From positions 310,001 to 374,000 of the forward strand of contig JARBJD010000031.1 of the NCBI GenBank assembly GCA_033064195.1: 64,000 nucleotides of DNA. Reading direction: 5' to 3'. This stretch comes from Blattamonas nauphoetae. Its lineage: Eukaryota; Preaxostyla; Oxymonadida. The notes under the pieces are model-generated. The model ran no database searches. It was not told the DNA's origin and was given only the letters and a program-made list of their open reading frames with translations. The translations under genes were made by a program, and so were the position numbers. Positions 1 to 10,900 of the stretch are shown piece by piece; position 1 is the first letter of the stretch, and each line of letters opens with the position of its first letter.

Positions 1-3000
1 TGAAGACACTTCACATAGTCGTTGCTTGTTATTGTTGTTTTCTTCAGAGACACTCCTTTGATTTTGCATTTCTCATCTAGTGAGTAACACTTTGGTGCAA
101 GACATATCATTTGTTCACCTTCCTTCTCAATTGCTAATCCCAACAACTTCTTCTCATCATCAACTCCCTTATCAGGATTGGGAAACCATTCATATTTGTG
201 TGCATCATAGAATTCTTGGTCAGCAATCACATGTTCAAATTGTTGATGAATTCCAACATTTGGATCACCAGCAATTGCCCAATAGGCAGAGTCAGTATCC
301 CCCTCACAGAAGTGAATCTTGTTCATGTGGAGGCATTTGTACATGAAATTGTAGATGAAATTCAGATACCAGAACTTGGCATTGTCGAGTGTGAACACTG
401 CTTCTTGCAGACATGTCTTGCATGAAGCTTTCTCTCTGTCTTCAATCACGATGTAGTTGTCCTCATTGATCTCTCTTGTCGCTACAAATCCCTTCATCAT
501 TTGCTTCAAGTATGTTCTCTTCTCATTGCAGATTGTGATTGAGTTGTACTTCTCAGTATTCATTCCATCGTATCCGTAACTTCCATTCAAGTTCGTCTTA
601 CAGAACTGTTCTTTTCCTTTATTTCCAACCTTCATTGCTTCTATTCTGTCATTCATGAATGAGGTCACAAATGGTTCAAATCCAGCATGTCTGGAGAATA
701 CCATCACACTCTTAATGTCATCAATAATGAAGTGACAATAATCAATAAGGAACCACAGATAGAATGTCGAGAAGAACATATACTGATCGTGTGTGCTCAA
801 TAGTTGGGTCAGTTTCCGTTGCTTATCATCAGTCTTCAATCCATGTTTCTTCATTAATGAATAGGTTTTTTCTCCAATGTTCTCTTCAGAGGTGTTGACC
901 ATAATGTTTCTGAAGATTGGTGGGAAGTTTATGAAATCATTGATGTACTGCTCATCGATGTGTCCTTTCAATTCAGCAACAAATAACGTCTTCTGAGTCT
1001 TGTCTTCGATAATCTTTCGACATTCTTAATCTCCTGTTGCAGTGTACAGACATCTTCCTGGCATGTACATTCTGTGTTTCGTGTATGGATTGTTCAGGTT
1101 CTTGATCGATGAGAAAGCACTTGGATACAGTGAATTAAAGTCTACGCCACAAATGTGAGTCATAATGTGTTCTGTATCAGTTGATTTGACTTGTCCGTCT
1201 TCATAAGTGAAGTGATTGATTGGTGTCACATCTTTGATGTTCTGTCGATGTTGAACATTGGATAGTCCACCAGTCACTGCTGCTCTCAACTTGTGATAGG
1301 TCTGCTCGTGTGTCAGAGTCATTGGTAGTGATTTCCAGATGCAATACTTCTTCAGTTGAATTCTCAATCTTGTGAGATGTTCATCTTTGTCTGACTTGTA
1401 AGTGTTGCAGTAATCACAGCAGATTTTAACGTTCTCTTTGGAATGTCCTTTCGAATTGTCGATTCTGTCTAATGTTGGTCGAACTGCTTGTGAGAAGTGA
1501 CATTTGCAGATGTAGCACACTCTCTTGCACTGTTGAACAAACCACTCGAGGTCAGCTTCTGTAACGTTTTTGTCAGTATTGCGATGTGCTTTCATGTCTT
1601 GATACCTATATCCTTCAACTTTATGTTTCCAGTATTGTTTGGTGATTTTGATTGGTCCAGACTGGTCACATTCATTGTAATCCTCATCTATATCAAACTC
1701 CTTATAGGCACAAGCATACTTGATGGCAGATGCATTTGCTGACAATGAGAGATTGTGCAACATATCCACTTTGTACTGGAAGTTCAAATTGATTAACGTG
1801 TCTAATGGTGCAATCATGCATTCAACGTCTCTGATGTTGTAGAACTTGAGATATTCCCAACTGTTCTTGAAGCCTTGCTTGTTCCAATCGTCAAGGTACA
1901 ATTTGTAGTCAGTATCGGACATTTCACTGTTGTTCAGACTGGAATAGAACTCATATTTGGAGAAAGGTTCTTGTTTGCTCAGCACTGTGTCGTAGTCTGA
2001 TGAATCAAACGATTCGTAAGCAAAGAATGATTTCTGAAGTGTTGTCTTTCCTCCGAAGGCTTTGACTGCATTGTCCAAAGTCATTGGTCCTGTGTACGAC
2101 ATCATATCAATGAACCGAAGAACTTGTTGTGTTCTCTCGTGTCTGATCAATACTTGTTTGTACTTCGTTGTTGATCCAAGAAAGCTCACGACTTTCCAAT
2201 CCTGATCAACGAGATCGCGGAAGATGAGATTGATGTCGAATCTGGAGCTGTTGAATCCAATCACACTGACTTCATTTTGTGAGGGAATTTCTGGATCTTC
2301 ATATTGATTGTTCTCTCGTACTGTTTCTACCAACTTGAAGAGTTGTCTGATCCATTGCTTCACGAAGTCCTTTCCATCTCGAAGATCATAGTAGATTGAC
2401 TTCACTCCTGATTTTGTTTTGATTGCTGATGCAACAGAGAGGGGCTTCAAGTGTGAGATCAATTGTGTATTATCATCGGAGAACAGGTTGTCAAGAATGA
2501 GATCTTCCATGGTTTCGAAATCGTATGTAATGTAGTATTGCGTTGGTTTGAATTCATCTTGTCTTTTATGTGCCATCAGAAATTCATGAGTCTTAGTGTT
2601 GAGAATATGTGGAACATACGGCCTTGGCGTTTTATCGAGTGAGATTTTCTTCACATGTTTTCCATCAAGCTCTTTACACTCTGCAAGATGCTTCTCAAAA
2701 TCTCTACTGTAGTTTTTATTCTTCACTTGGAATCCTCTCGATTGACAGTAGGGACAGAGTTTGTATCCAGTTAATTTCTCAGGATCGATAATGTGCATTA
2801 CATGAACAAGAGTTGCCGTCAGTGGAATCATCAGAAGTGGAAGAACTCTTGCATCATCATTGTCGTTGATGTACGATTGACTTAGGAAATATCGCTTCTT
2901 GTCTTCATCATATTCATAAATGTGGACGGTAATGTTGAATTCAATCATTGCTTTCTCAATATCACAAGCAATATCAAATCCAGGATACTTCTGAAGATGT

Positions 3001-3077
3001 GGTGTCAATTGTCGAGATTTGAGTTGTGAAAGCTTCATCCATTGTGCGAACAATCTGTAGGCTTCACTATTCCTCAT
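1..3077 (-). CDS. Family-B DNA polymerase part of Polinton-like element (fossil)
   Basis: This is a replicative polymerase of virus-like family B. Reading down the minus strand there is an N-terminal zinc-finger-like CPYC...H...C segment (about residues 105-135), then exonuclease motif I (YDFETMED, about 180), motif II (NSSRFDINLIF, about 275) and motif III (YNIRDVE, about 425). Polymerase motif A (DFNSLYPS, about 640) follows, and a motif B-like NGSYGYDG and a motif C-like GDTDSAYW lie further downstream towards the window edge. Between exonuclease motif III and motif A sits an HNH-like zinc segment with CYIC, LDRIDNSKGHSKENV and CCDYC. The gene is cut by the window edge and treated as a fossil with about one break. 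The family assignment rests on motif order; a nearby integrase or capsid gene would settle it. Confidence 0.75.
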
Positions 3078-3152
3078 ATTGATTGAGATTTTCTTCTTTG
3101 GAACCTCAGGAAGAGTGAGAAAGGATAGTGCTTGAAAGAAGCAGATATTGAA

Positions 3153-4202
3153 CTAAGAATCGACGTACCGAACGTTGTATGTTTTTATGTGTTCGGTGAG
3201 AATTGCATTCGCTTTTCCTGCAACTGGGAATCTGTACACTGCCACCAGAATGGAATGGAAGGCAATGAACATTGTCTTCGTATCCATGAGTGCTCTCTCT
3301 TGTGATTCTTTGATAAGGTTGATTGCATATTTTGAATACTCATTGATGTCTCCTTCACTTCTTATCACTGTTGGAAAACTCTTCGATGTGTTCTCCAACT
3401 CCGGTCTGAAATCATTATACAGTGTCTCATCTTTGTCTTTTCTCTCAACAATCTTTCCGAAGTCAAGACTGATCTTGAATGGACGATCCTTCTCTTTTTC
3501 ATACACTGCTTTGATGAAGGTTGTGATTTCCTCAACAGTCTTCAAGTGATTGTGGAAGTACAACTGATATGGTTTTCCATTGTCTTCAACCTTCTCGACC
3601 TCATTCTTTTTGAGCTTCTTTCGAGCGTTTGTCAAACATTCATTGAATGCAAGTTTGTCTCTTGGTTCAGCGAGTAAGATGCATTCATTGAATCCATCAA
3701 ATTGCTTCACTTTTCTTGATTCCATCTGTTCATTTTTCTTTTGAATGATCAACAGATTCTTCATCCAATGATCCATCAACTTCTCCTCAATTGATTTTAG
3801 CTTCCTCGTGATCTTGAACACTTGCTTTTTCAATTCAGTTTCGTTCACTCTTGGATTTGCTTTCATGTCTATGAGAATGATATTTTTATCCTCTTCATTC
3901 ATCGTTGCATTGTTGTTCCGTTCATTCTGTCTCTGCATGGCTTGTTGTTGTTCAATTTGTCGTTGATGTCTCACTTCATTCAGGAATTTCGGAATTAAAT
4001 TGATATTGAGATTTGCTGCTGGATCTGGATTTCGATATCCAACGTCTGGGTGTTTCAGCATTGTCAAGAGAAACGAATAGTGATGTTGCTTGTTTGGGCT
4101 GTCAGGTTTGTAAGTTCGACCATCGAAAAATGCGAATTGAGTGTTTGGAAAGAGTTCTTTAACCTCTCTGATTTGTTTCTTCACTTCCCAGAGTTGTGTC
4201 AT
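3153..4202 (-). CDS. Uncharacterised Polinton-associated protein (fossil part)
   Basis: This is a 349-residue frame directly upstream of the polymerase on the same strand, with only about 75 bases between them. It is rich in Lys, Glu, Gln and Asn, with a probable helical or coiled stretch in the middle (QRQIEQQQAMQRQNERNNN, then Lys-rich segments). I do not recognise a family. Its position and matching base composition suggest it belongs to the same virus-like element, perhaps as an accessory or priming protein, but this is inference from context only. Confidence 0.5.
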   Translation of the reverse strand: MTQLWEVKKQIREVKELFPNTQFAFFDGRTYKPDSPNKQHHYSFLLTMLKHPDVGYRNPDPAANLNINLIPKFLNEVRHQRQIEQQQAMQRQNERNNNATMNEEDKNIILIDMKANPRVNETELKKQVFKITRKLKSIEEKLMDHWMKNLLIIQKKNEQMESRKVKQFDGFNECILLAEPRDKLAFNECLTNARKKLKKNEVEKVEDNGKPYQLYFHNHLKTVEEITTFIKAVYEKEKDRPFKISLDFGKIVERKDKDETLYNDFRPELENTSKSFPTVIRSEGDINEYSKYAINLIKESQERALMDTKTMFIAFHSILVAVYRFPVAGKANAILTEHIKTYNVRYVDS

Positions 4203-4245
4203 TTACTACGAATTAAAAAATTAAAAAATAAAAAAAGTTGAGTGA

Positions 4246-4671
4246 TTATTTTAACTTCCTCAAATGTGGCTTCTTCTTTGCTTTCAGCCAGGAATCTAAT
4301 CGCACTTTGAAAACCTCAGTTCCACCAATTTCTCGATAAGTGAATGGAGTCAGAACCTGCTTGTACTCACCAACGAGCTCACAGTTGTACTTCCTCAGTT
4401 CATTCTCCACAAACGATTGAGTGTAGTGTCGACGTTGTGACATGTGTGGCCTGTTCCCTTGATTCCACAACTTTGGCTTAATCCTCCACTCAACACCTTC
4501 ATGAACATAGATGACTGGGATATTATGTCTGACATACTCAGAGACAAGTTCACAGTTCTCTTTTTTCATTGATTGAATCAAAGCTTGCTTGGCATCTGTT
4601 CGACGTTTTTCGCTCCCCTTTGGAGGGTTCGAAGTCTTTAGCGAGACATATGTAGTATTCACTGTTGTCAT
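4246..4671 (-). CDS. Small protein with two similar modules, Polinton-associated (fossil part)
   Basis: This 141-residue frame has two related segments of about 40 residues. One contains NCELVSEY and a Trp-Arg-Ile-Lys-Pro stretch. The other contains NCELVGEY and ends near KKKPHLRKLK. The CEL-x-x-EY opening followed by a basic Trp-containing strand resembles repeat modules found in DNA-binding proteins of large viruses and mobile elements, here without their usual cysteine pairs. It lies in the same orientation as the two upstream-facing frames and is probably transcribed with them or from the next promoter. The function is not known; a DNA-binding role is inference. Confidence 0.45.
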   Translation of the reverse strand: MTTVNTTYVSLKTSNPPKGSEKRRTDAKQALIQSMKKENCELVSEYVRHNIPVIYVHEGVEWRIKPKLWNQGNRPHMSQRRHYTQSFVENELRKYNCELVGEYKQVLTPFTYREIGGTEVFKVRLDSWLKAKKKPHLRKLK

Positions 4672-4880
4672 TTAATACAAATTAAAAAATCAAAAAAATA
4701 AAAATGAAATGTGAAGTGAGGTGTTGGAACTTTTTATTTCTTGTTCCTTGATTCTTCCTTGTTGTGCCAGCTTTCATCTTGCTTCTTTCTTTTTTGTTCT
4801 TTCATCCAAGTTTCATTTTTTCATTCATTCATTCAATTCATTTTTTCAATCATTCAATCATTCATCATTCAATTTTTCAA

Positions 4881-5519
4881 GTTTGTATGATTGTACCGTA
4901 GGACAACCCGATACTCCTTTGGGGATCACTCTATCATGATCCTTCTCAATGACTCCTGCTGGCGAATTCCTTGAAGGGATAAGTCTTGGGTGGGCATGAT
5001 TTACGGTCAAACTCTCTGTCGAGAATCTGAAGCCAACATGAACCCCGGGGCGGATTCCTAGAAATCCACCGTCTCCAATTCAACCTTCAATTTGTTCTAC
5101 GCATTAGTCACGAGGGCACCATTTTGCCTGAGTATCAAGGGAAATTACGTCGAGGTATCATATTTCAACTTGTCATTCAATCATTCATCATTCAATCCTT
5201 CATCGTTCAATCGTTCATCATTTCCTTTATCAAGTTTTTGTATGATTGTACCGTAGGACAACCCGATACTCCTTTGGGGATCACTCTATCATGATCCTAC
5301 TCAATGACTACTGCTGGCGAATTCCTTGAAGGGCTAAGGTATTGGGGGGGCATGATTTACGGTCACATTCAAGTGATGCCCACAGTGAACCCCCGGGGAC
5401 AGCCTCCCAGCTCGTCCCGCTCCAATCCAACCTTCAATTTGTTCTACGCATTAGCCACGAGGGCACCATTTTGCCTGAGTATCAAGGGAAATTACGTCGA
5501 GGTTTCATACTTCAACTTT
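4881..5519. repeat. Diverged tandem duplication, about 285 bp per copy
   Basis: Two direct copies lie at 4881-5172 and 5236-5519. Both open with TGTATGATTGTACCGTAGGA and end with ATTACGTCGAGG. The middle parts differ by substitutions and small indels, so the duplication is not fresh. Short CATTCAATCATTCATCATT-like runs precede each copy. No coding potential is shared between the copies. They may be the remains of a terminal region of an element, but no inverted partner was seen. Confidence 0.75.
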
Positions 5520-5700
5520 TTTGGAAATTTTGAATTTTTGAATTTTTGAATTTTTTGAATTTTTGAATTTTTTGAATTTTTGAAATTTTTTGAAATTTTC
5601 CTAAGTATTTTTTTTTTGAAATTTTTTTTTGAATTTTTGAATTTTTTTTAAATTTTTGAAATAGTCTTGGCATTTTGAAACTTTTTCATTTTTTTTGAAA
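5520..5700. repeat. AT-rich simple repeat, GAATTTTT-type
   Basis: Variants of GAATTTTT and GAAATTTTTT are repeated for about 160 bases after the tandem duplication. It is low-complexity sequence with no gene in it. Confidence 0.85.
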
Positions 5701-5705
5701 TTAAG

Positions 5706-5786
5706 ATTGCCGCTCGCCAGAATCGAACCACCCCCTAGAAACGGATGGACATGGAACATACCCACTGAGCTACTAGCTCCTGAAAA
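5706..5786 (-). other. tRNA-like sequence (A and B box), probably pseudogene or SINE head
   Basis: Read on the minus strand it has an A-box-like TAGCTCAGTGGGTA and a B-box GGTTCGATTCT at normal tRNA spacing. The 3' acceptor half GAGCGGC has no complementary 5' half (GAGCTAG is found instead), and the anticodon arm cannot be drawn convincingly. I call it a degenerate tRNA or a tRNA-derived repeat head and not a working tRNA gene. Confidence 0.55.
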
Positions 5787-5862
5787 TGTTAGTTTCGACC
5801 TGTGCTTTATATCTCGAATGTTCAGATCTGCTATATATTCCTTTTATCGTCTACCTATCTAC

Positions 5863-6045
5863 CCTCCTTAAAAAGCATGACTTTTTCTCGTCAGCGATTT
5901 TTTCTAAATAAGTTAGATTTTCCTTTTTAACTTTTTACCCCCGTTAAAAAGCATGACTTTTTCACGTGAGCGATCTGCTAAATCTTAATTCTTGGCCACT
6001 TGTTACCCTCGTTAAAAAGCATGACTTTTTCACGGGAGCATTTTT
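5863..6045. repeat. Three spaced copies of a stem-loop unit
   Basis: The 17-base hairpin AAAAAGCATGACTTTTT occurs at 5870-5886, 5946-5962 and 6014-6030. It is preceded by CCCTCCTTA, CCCCGTTA or CCCTCGTTA and followed by TCACGNGAGCG-like sequence. Spacings are 76 and 68 bases. The stem is perfect in all three copies while the linkers vary, which suggests that the hairpin itself was conserved or copied. It lies between two tRNA-like sequences. Confidence 0.8.
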
Positions 6046-6145
6046 GCTATATATTGAATTTATTGACAAAGTTTTCAAATTTTAAATCTGCTATAGTGTC
6101 CTTTTTTCGGGTATAAAGTTTCTGATTTTTCGGGATAATTTCAGG

Positions 6146-6232
6146 ACCGGATAGTCTAGTGGTAATGGTGAGTGCACGCACTACTACTACTAAGCTGAAG
6201 GTCCTAGGTTCAATTCCTGGCGGAAGCATTTA
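6146..6232 (+). other. tRNA-like sequence (A and B box), probably pseudogene or SINE head
   Basis: An A-box-like TAGTCTAGTGGTAATG and a B-box GGTTCAATTCC are present. The T arm pairs (CTAGG with CCTGG), but the 5' acceptor half does not pair with the CGGAAGC at the 3' side. A CACTACTACTACTA run sits where the anticodon arm should be. It is probably a tRNA-derived repeat. From 6233 to about 6600 I see no gene. Confidence 0.55.
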
Positions 6233-6628
6233 ATTTCACATATCACTGCCCTTTGGCATGGTCTAGGCCCTTGGCAAGACCAACGTACGTCTCCGGAACT
6301 CAAATCGAGAAAAATGAGTTCCGATGCCGGTCTAAAAGGGACCGATGAGAAGGGTCGCAACCTTCGGAACCTTGAAAAAATACACCAGCTTCCGCCAAAA
6401 TCAAGGTTTTTGCATTTTTGAAAATTTTCTAAAATTTGCTTCAACTTGAAAGTATGAAGTAACTGAACTCTGGAAGAGAATATTTAAGATTGACAACTTT
6501 CTGAAATGAAAATGACTTTTACTTCAAGTATTTTCTGAATGGCCAATCGGCATGGAGAAAAAGCAATGGATGTGGCGTCTGTCCCAACGTGGTTCTACTT
6601 TCGTCTTCTATACTACTGAGGAGCAGCT

Positions 6629-6745
6629 CGGAAGATCGCAAAGGTCGTCTTTGCATTTGGACCGCCGACGAATGTCATTCCAAGCGTCTTCCCCGAACAG
6701 GCCTCGGAACAAGTCTGCAACAGTGAGTTGACGAAAAGAGTTTTT
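6629..6745 (-). pseudogene. Inverted gene fragment, paralogue of sequence at 43427-43533
   Basis: The reverse strand matches 43427-43533 at roughly 90 percent by eye, including the coding-like peptide IWTADEC and RTGLGTSLQ in the same frame. Upstream of it, in the same relative order, sits the SINE-like repeat that also flanks the other copy. The two loci are therefore an inverted segmental duplication. This copy has lost most of the gene and about 240 bases that separate the same blocks in the other locus, so it is a relic. Confidence 0.6.
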
Positions 6746-6825
6746 TTTTGGAGAACACGATAGACAGAACCCGATCGAGACAAGATGTCAGTTGGGGAGC
6801 CGATTGGCAGGAGAAGAGGAGTGTT

Positions 6826-7244
6826 CTACTTAGACGGATGAAAGAGTAAGAAAAAATTGATATTAGTTGATGATGAATTGTTTCATCATCTTGTTTGTTT
6901 TGATCTTTCTGTTTTTCGTGTGAGACAAGGAACCTGAGGACCTTATATGATAGAAAAGTTGAAAAACGGTGAAACAAACACACATCGTGAGAATAAAGTC
7001 CTTTTCACACGTCATTGTTGCTCTCCAGTGTTCAACTGTCCTGGACAAAAATTCAAAATGGGCAGGATCATTGGATCCTCGCGTGTCACTTTCCTCTTTG
7101 ACTTCTCACTTCAGTAAACAGTGTTTCACGACGAGAATAATACATTCACAAATATAGACAAACAAAAATTAAACTGAAGGGGATTTGAACCTTCAACTCC
7201 CATTCGTACATTTAGCAATTTAGTCGTACATGTAGTAAAGCCCG
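6826..7244 (-). repeat. SINE-like repeat with tRNA-like head, copy 1
   Basis: Read on the minus strand it starts with GGGCTTTACTACATGTACGA, holds two AATGTACGACT-type direct repeats and a B-box GGTTCAAATCCC, then a body of about 350 bases ending near ATCCGTCTAAG. Full-length relatives lie at 18057-18470 and 42714-43129, and a diverged one at 62632. The head joins directly to the mariner transposase frame at about 7244, so the repeat inserted into or next to that older element. Confidence 0.75.
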
Positions 7245-7789
7245 TATGAGTTGTGGGTATTTATAGTTTGGTCCAGTGTGAAGCGGGATTCGTCGCTAAA
7301 CCAGATTTTGTCGACGAAAGTCGGGTCGTTTTGGTGACAGTCTAGGATCCACGCAGAAAACCGCCGACGCTCCTCGTAATCCTGGTCAAATAACCAGTGA
7401 GTATGCTGGAGCCGGTAAGGGTGCAAGCCGAGTTCGTGAATAAGGCGATGAAGTGACGATTTCGAGATGTTCAGATCATGCGCGCTTTGTCTGATGGATT
7501 CAGTTGGATGATCTTGATAGTGCTGCTGGACGATCTCTCGATTCTCTTGAGTCGCGACTGATCTTGGTCGACCGGATCGTGGCCGATCAGCCACCGATCC
7601 TGTCTCTTCGAACTTGGTGATGAGATCATCAATTGTAATTCGACAAGGCGGGTTCGGCAGTCCCCAGTGCTCGATCACAGCTTCAATAGACCCAGATTGA
7701 TAGAAGAGCCGGACGATTCTAATTCTTTCTTCCTGAGAGCGTCGATATGTCATGACGTGGTACTGTAGACAGATTACCTCGTCTTCCAC
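7220..7789 (-). pseudogene. Tc1/mariner-type transposase, truncated
   Basis: This is a 189-residue minus-strand frame, about half the usual 340 residues. An N-terminal helix-turn-helix region (YRRSQEERIRIVRLFYQSGS) is followed by the linker GRPRSV, a second HTH (SKSSLHRLIHELGLHPYRLQ) and one catalytic-region block, DKIWFSDESRFTL. The remaining DDE residues are missing, and the last few codons are encoded by the head of the SINE-like repeat. The best internal start is the Met at about 7753. Upstream (7850-7940) is GGGACACCCTGTAGG, which may be part of the element's end. It is a dead fragment. Confidence 0.8.
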
Positions 7790-7999
7790 TCCTGTGACAT
7801 TGAAAATGTGCCCACCTATCTCCTCACTATCATTTAAGAAAAAAGCTTACCTGAAAGAACGATCGTTCAACTTGAGGCAAAAGTAAGATCGGCCCACCCC
7901 GACGAAAGTTCATCTGGGACACCCTGTAGGACACTACTATAAGAATTAGGTTCCAAAGGTTATCTAAAGAGACAAATGATGGAGAAAGAGAGAACGAAA

Positions 8000-10900
8000 T
8001 ATACTGGCGTGACCGAGGTGACCGGGTCACTTTTGGCCAAAAAGTGGTGACGGTCAGTGACCGGAGGTTTTCGAAATATGGGTGAGATCTGAAACGATCT
8101 CTATATTTGTACTTTTCTAAAAGTGGTCTATAAGAGCATGATGGACTGTTGTTGGAGAGAATGTAAGTTAAATGAAATTGTTATTTCCCAATAATCACGT
8201 AAGAGAAGTCATACTCTCTCTTTTTCAGGATGGTGCCAAGAAAAAAAAATGACAGGAATGATCGAGACTGACATTCGAAAATGGACCTTCACAGTGAGAG
8301 ATGAATCCAAAAATCTTAAATCAACTTTATCTTGTGAAGTGTAAACATTTCCTTCATGAGAAACGGATGTGCCGAATGACGTTGGCTGACTCCCATTTTC
8401 TTCTCTGGTTCAGGTCCTTGTCGAGTTGTCTGCAGTGAAAGTGGAACGAGAACACCATCGAGCAGAACGAGTCAGTGGAGGAGAACATCTCAGCTTCGTC
8501 TGGCCTGGAAGTTTCTCCTGTTGTTTGGTCATCTTCCTTGTTCTGTTCATCATTCTCTGTTTTGTGCTCATCTTCGTTCTCGATCTTCTGTTCCTCTTCG
8601 TCCTGTTTTGTTTCCTCTTCTTCCTTCTCTTCTCCTCTTTCTCTGCTCGTCATCGAGCTCGATCAATCTTCCCATCTCCTCTGTCTCTGTTCTTCTTCTC
8701 CTTCTTATCTTTCCTTCTCGTCTTCCCATTCTTATATTCATCTTTCTGATCATGCTGAAATTCAAGGTCCTTCAAGAACAGAGACTACACTAGCAACGAC
8801 TGATCGCTCAACTCTCCCTTCATCGCTTCCACAATCGATGTGAAGTATTGTTTGGTTGCTTCTGGAGAGGGCTAGTTTTCGAGAAGGACTGTCGTTGATT
8901 CGTCGAACGATGGTTTCAGCGGAGAGGGAGACAAGCGAGGAGGGAGTGAGAGACCATCGACACATCCGGAAGTGGCGATATCTAGGCAGAGTTCTGCATC
9001 GATGGAGAGAAGTGAGAGGAGGACAACATCTTTGGAGAGATCATCGTTGATGGGGATGAGGGCTGAAAGTTTGGGTGGTTCGTCAATTTCTTCCTTCGCT
9101 TCATCTTTCTTCTTCTTTGTTGTTTTTTGACTTCTTTTTGGCTTCATACAACCGTATTTGTTCGTCGTTCCAAACACAATCCATTTCTCTGTCAATCCTC
9201 AGTTTTGCGAGTCTAATGTGATAAAACTGGCATCAATCATGAACCCCTTCTTGAATGAGCTCGCCATACACCGTGAAACTGATCAATGGACTTTCAGTTT
9301 GTAGTCTCACGCACCCTCGACTACATGGAGTGCATGATTGAATGAGTCAACGTTGAGACAAAGGGGATGGGCCTGCCTCAGATCGGATCAGGAAGGACAC
9401 CGATTCAGCGTGGAGGAACGAATTCTGTTGGACAGCTGCTTTCATCAGATCGACCGCATGGTCTTGCAAAAAGTTGAGTCTGGACAGCACGGAATCGCGG
9501 AGGAAGGACCCAACGATGAAGAGAGGAGGGATTGTGAACCTGCTCGCTGCTGTGGCATGCAATCGAAGTACAATTCGCGGGAGAGTGCGAAAGGGTACTC
9601 CACAATGTCCTTCGACTCGTTAATCCACAACAGGATGAACTGCCAATACAGGGTGGCGAGAGAAGTGTCGTTCTTGGAGAGCGTGAGGACGGCTGTGGTG
9701 CTGTATGACTGCCCACACAACATGATAGTCGACGAGACGGGAGACATCCTTCGTCTTCCAGATGACTCACACTCACCACTGTCGTACACAACAGCGCGCC
9801 GAGTGCAGCCTTTGCGTGTTCTTCATCTTTCGGCGGGATCTGACAGTCATCTTCCGTTAGCAGCGTGATTTCAGCCTGACTCTGCATGGATCGGGACGGG
9901 CTCCTCTTTCTGGACAGGAAGTCGGAGATGCGGATGGACAGGCCGTGTGAGGAGAGGATCGTCACAGCGTCGGGCGAGAGAAGTGCGATGTCTTTGAGAA
10001 GATGGATGAGTGGGATGAACTTTGCCAGGTTTCTCTGGAGCCGTCCCGTGTCCTCTTTCTGCTCGTCCTTCGCCTCATCTGCTCGAAGAGGAGCGACAAG
10101 TGGCTTCGTTGTTCGTTGGTAGTCAGGATTGACTTGGAAGAAGTACGTTCCGTGCACGTTCGAATCTGTCGAAGATTATGATCATAATTCTTCACAATAA
10201 ACTACTCGCCAACATTGACGGGATGGCGATTGACGGAAAGGCAAGAAACAAAGGCCTGAGTGTTGACGAAAGATGAAGTTTCTTGCATCTCCACAATCAG
10301 CCCCTGAAGCGCGAGGAACGTTTTCATGATGTCAATATCTGAATTGTTCTGCATTCGGCCAGGAATTGACTGTTGATAGGTAATCTAAGCTGGAACAGTC
10401 GGTGAATTGGCAAAGAGTGAGAGACGAAGAGGAAGGTGGGCGTTGAGGATTTGGATGTCTGAATTCATATAACAAGTCGCACACAGGATCTGAAAACCGA
10501 CAAAATCAAATGAGCGCTGCATAAAAACAGTCTTCACGGATTTCAGAGCAAAGTGGACAGTTGGTTTGTTGAATAGACGAGAAATAATTGTGGTGATCGA
10601 TCTTCCGACTATATGGCCACGAGAAACAGCATGGGCAATGATTGGTTGCTGAGTGCCAGGATCAAGAGTGAACAACGCGCAGAGAATGGCGTGGACGACG
10701 TGTTTCAGAACAAAGAAGACATTCGCAAAGATGGCGCCCTGGTGAGTAGTAGGATCGTTACATGTGCGATTTGCGAGAGAAGGTCTGAATAGATGGGGGT
10801 ATATTGTCGAATGGAGGTAAGAATGATGACCAACGAATGGACACCTTGTCGGACAGCGCTAGATGGAGACGATGGGAAGATCGGCCTTGTTTTTCCAAGT

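Larger units (their letters stand above)
1..4680 (-). mobile_element. Polinton/Maverick-like element, partial (fossil)
   Basis: Three consecutive minus-strand coding parts lie here: a family-B DNA polymerase, a charged 349-residue frame and a 141-residue frame. They have the same orientation and AT-richer base use than the host genes further right. A family-B polymerase with exonuclease motifs, outside any obvious host context, is the hallmark of Polinton/Maverick and related virus-like elements. The element runs off the left window edge, so no terminal repeat is visible there, and the right boundary near 4680 is only the end of recognisable coding. It looks broken, with about one break in the visible polymerase. 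Integrase, packaging ATPase and capsid parts are not in the window. Confidence 0.6.

Noticed and set aside
4881-6045. CRISPR-like array
   Set aside because: Repeats are too few and spacers are related to each other; the genome is eukaryotic. The direct repeats fit duplicated elements.
5706-6232. Two functional tRNA genes
   Set aside because: A and B boxes are present, but acceptor halves do not pair and no proper anticodon arm can be drawn.
8426-8843. Plus-strand hydrophobic frames rich in Leu, Phe and Ser as membrane proteins
   Set aside because: They are the antisense of a Glu/Lys/Arg-rich minus-strand stretch; such mirrors give false hydrophobic frames.
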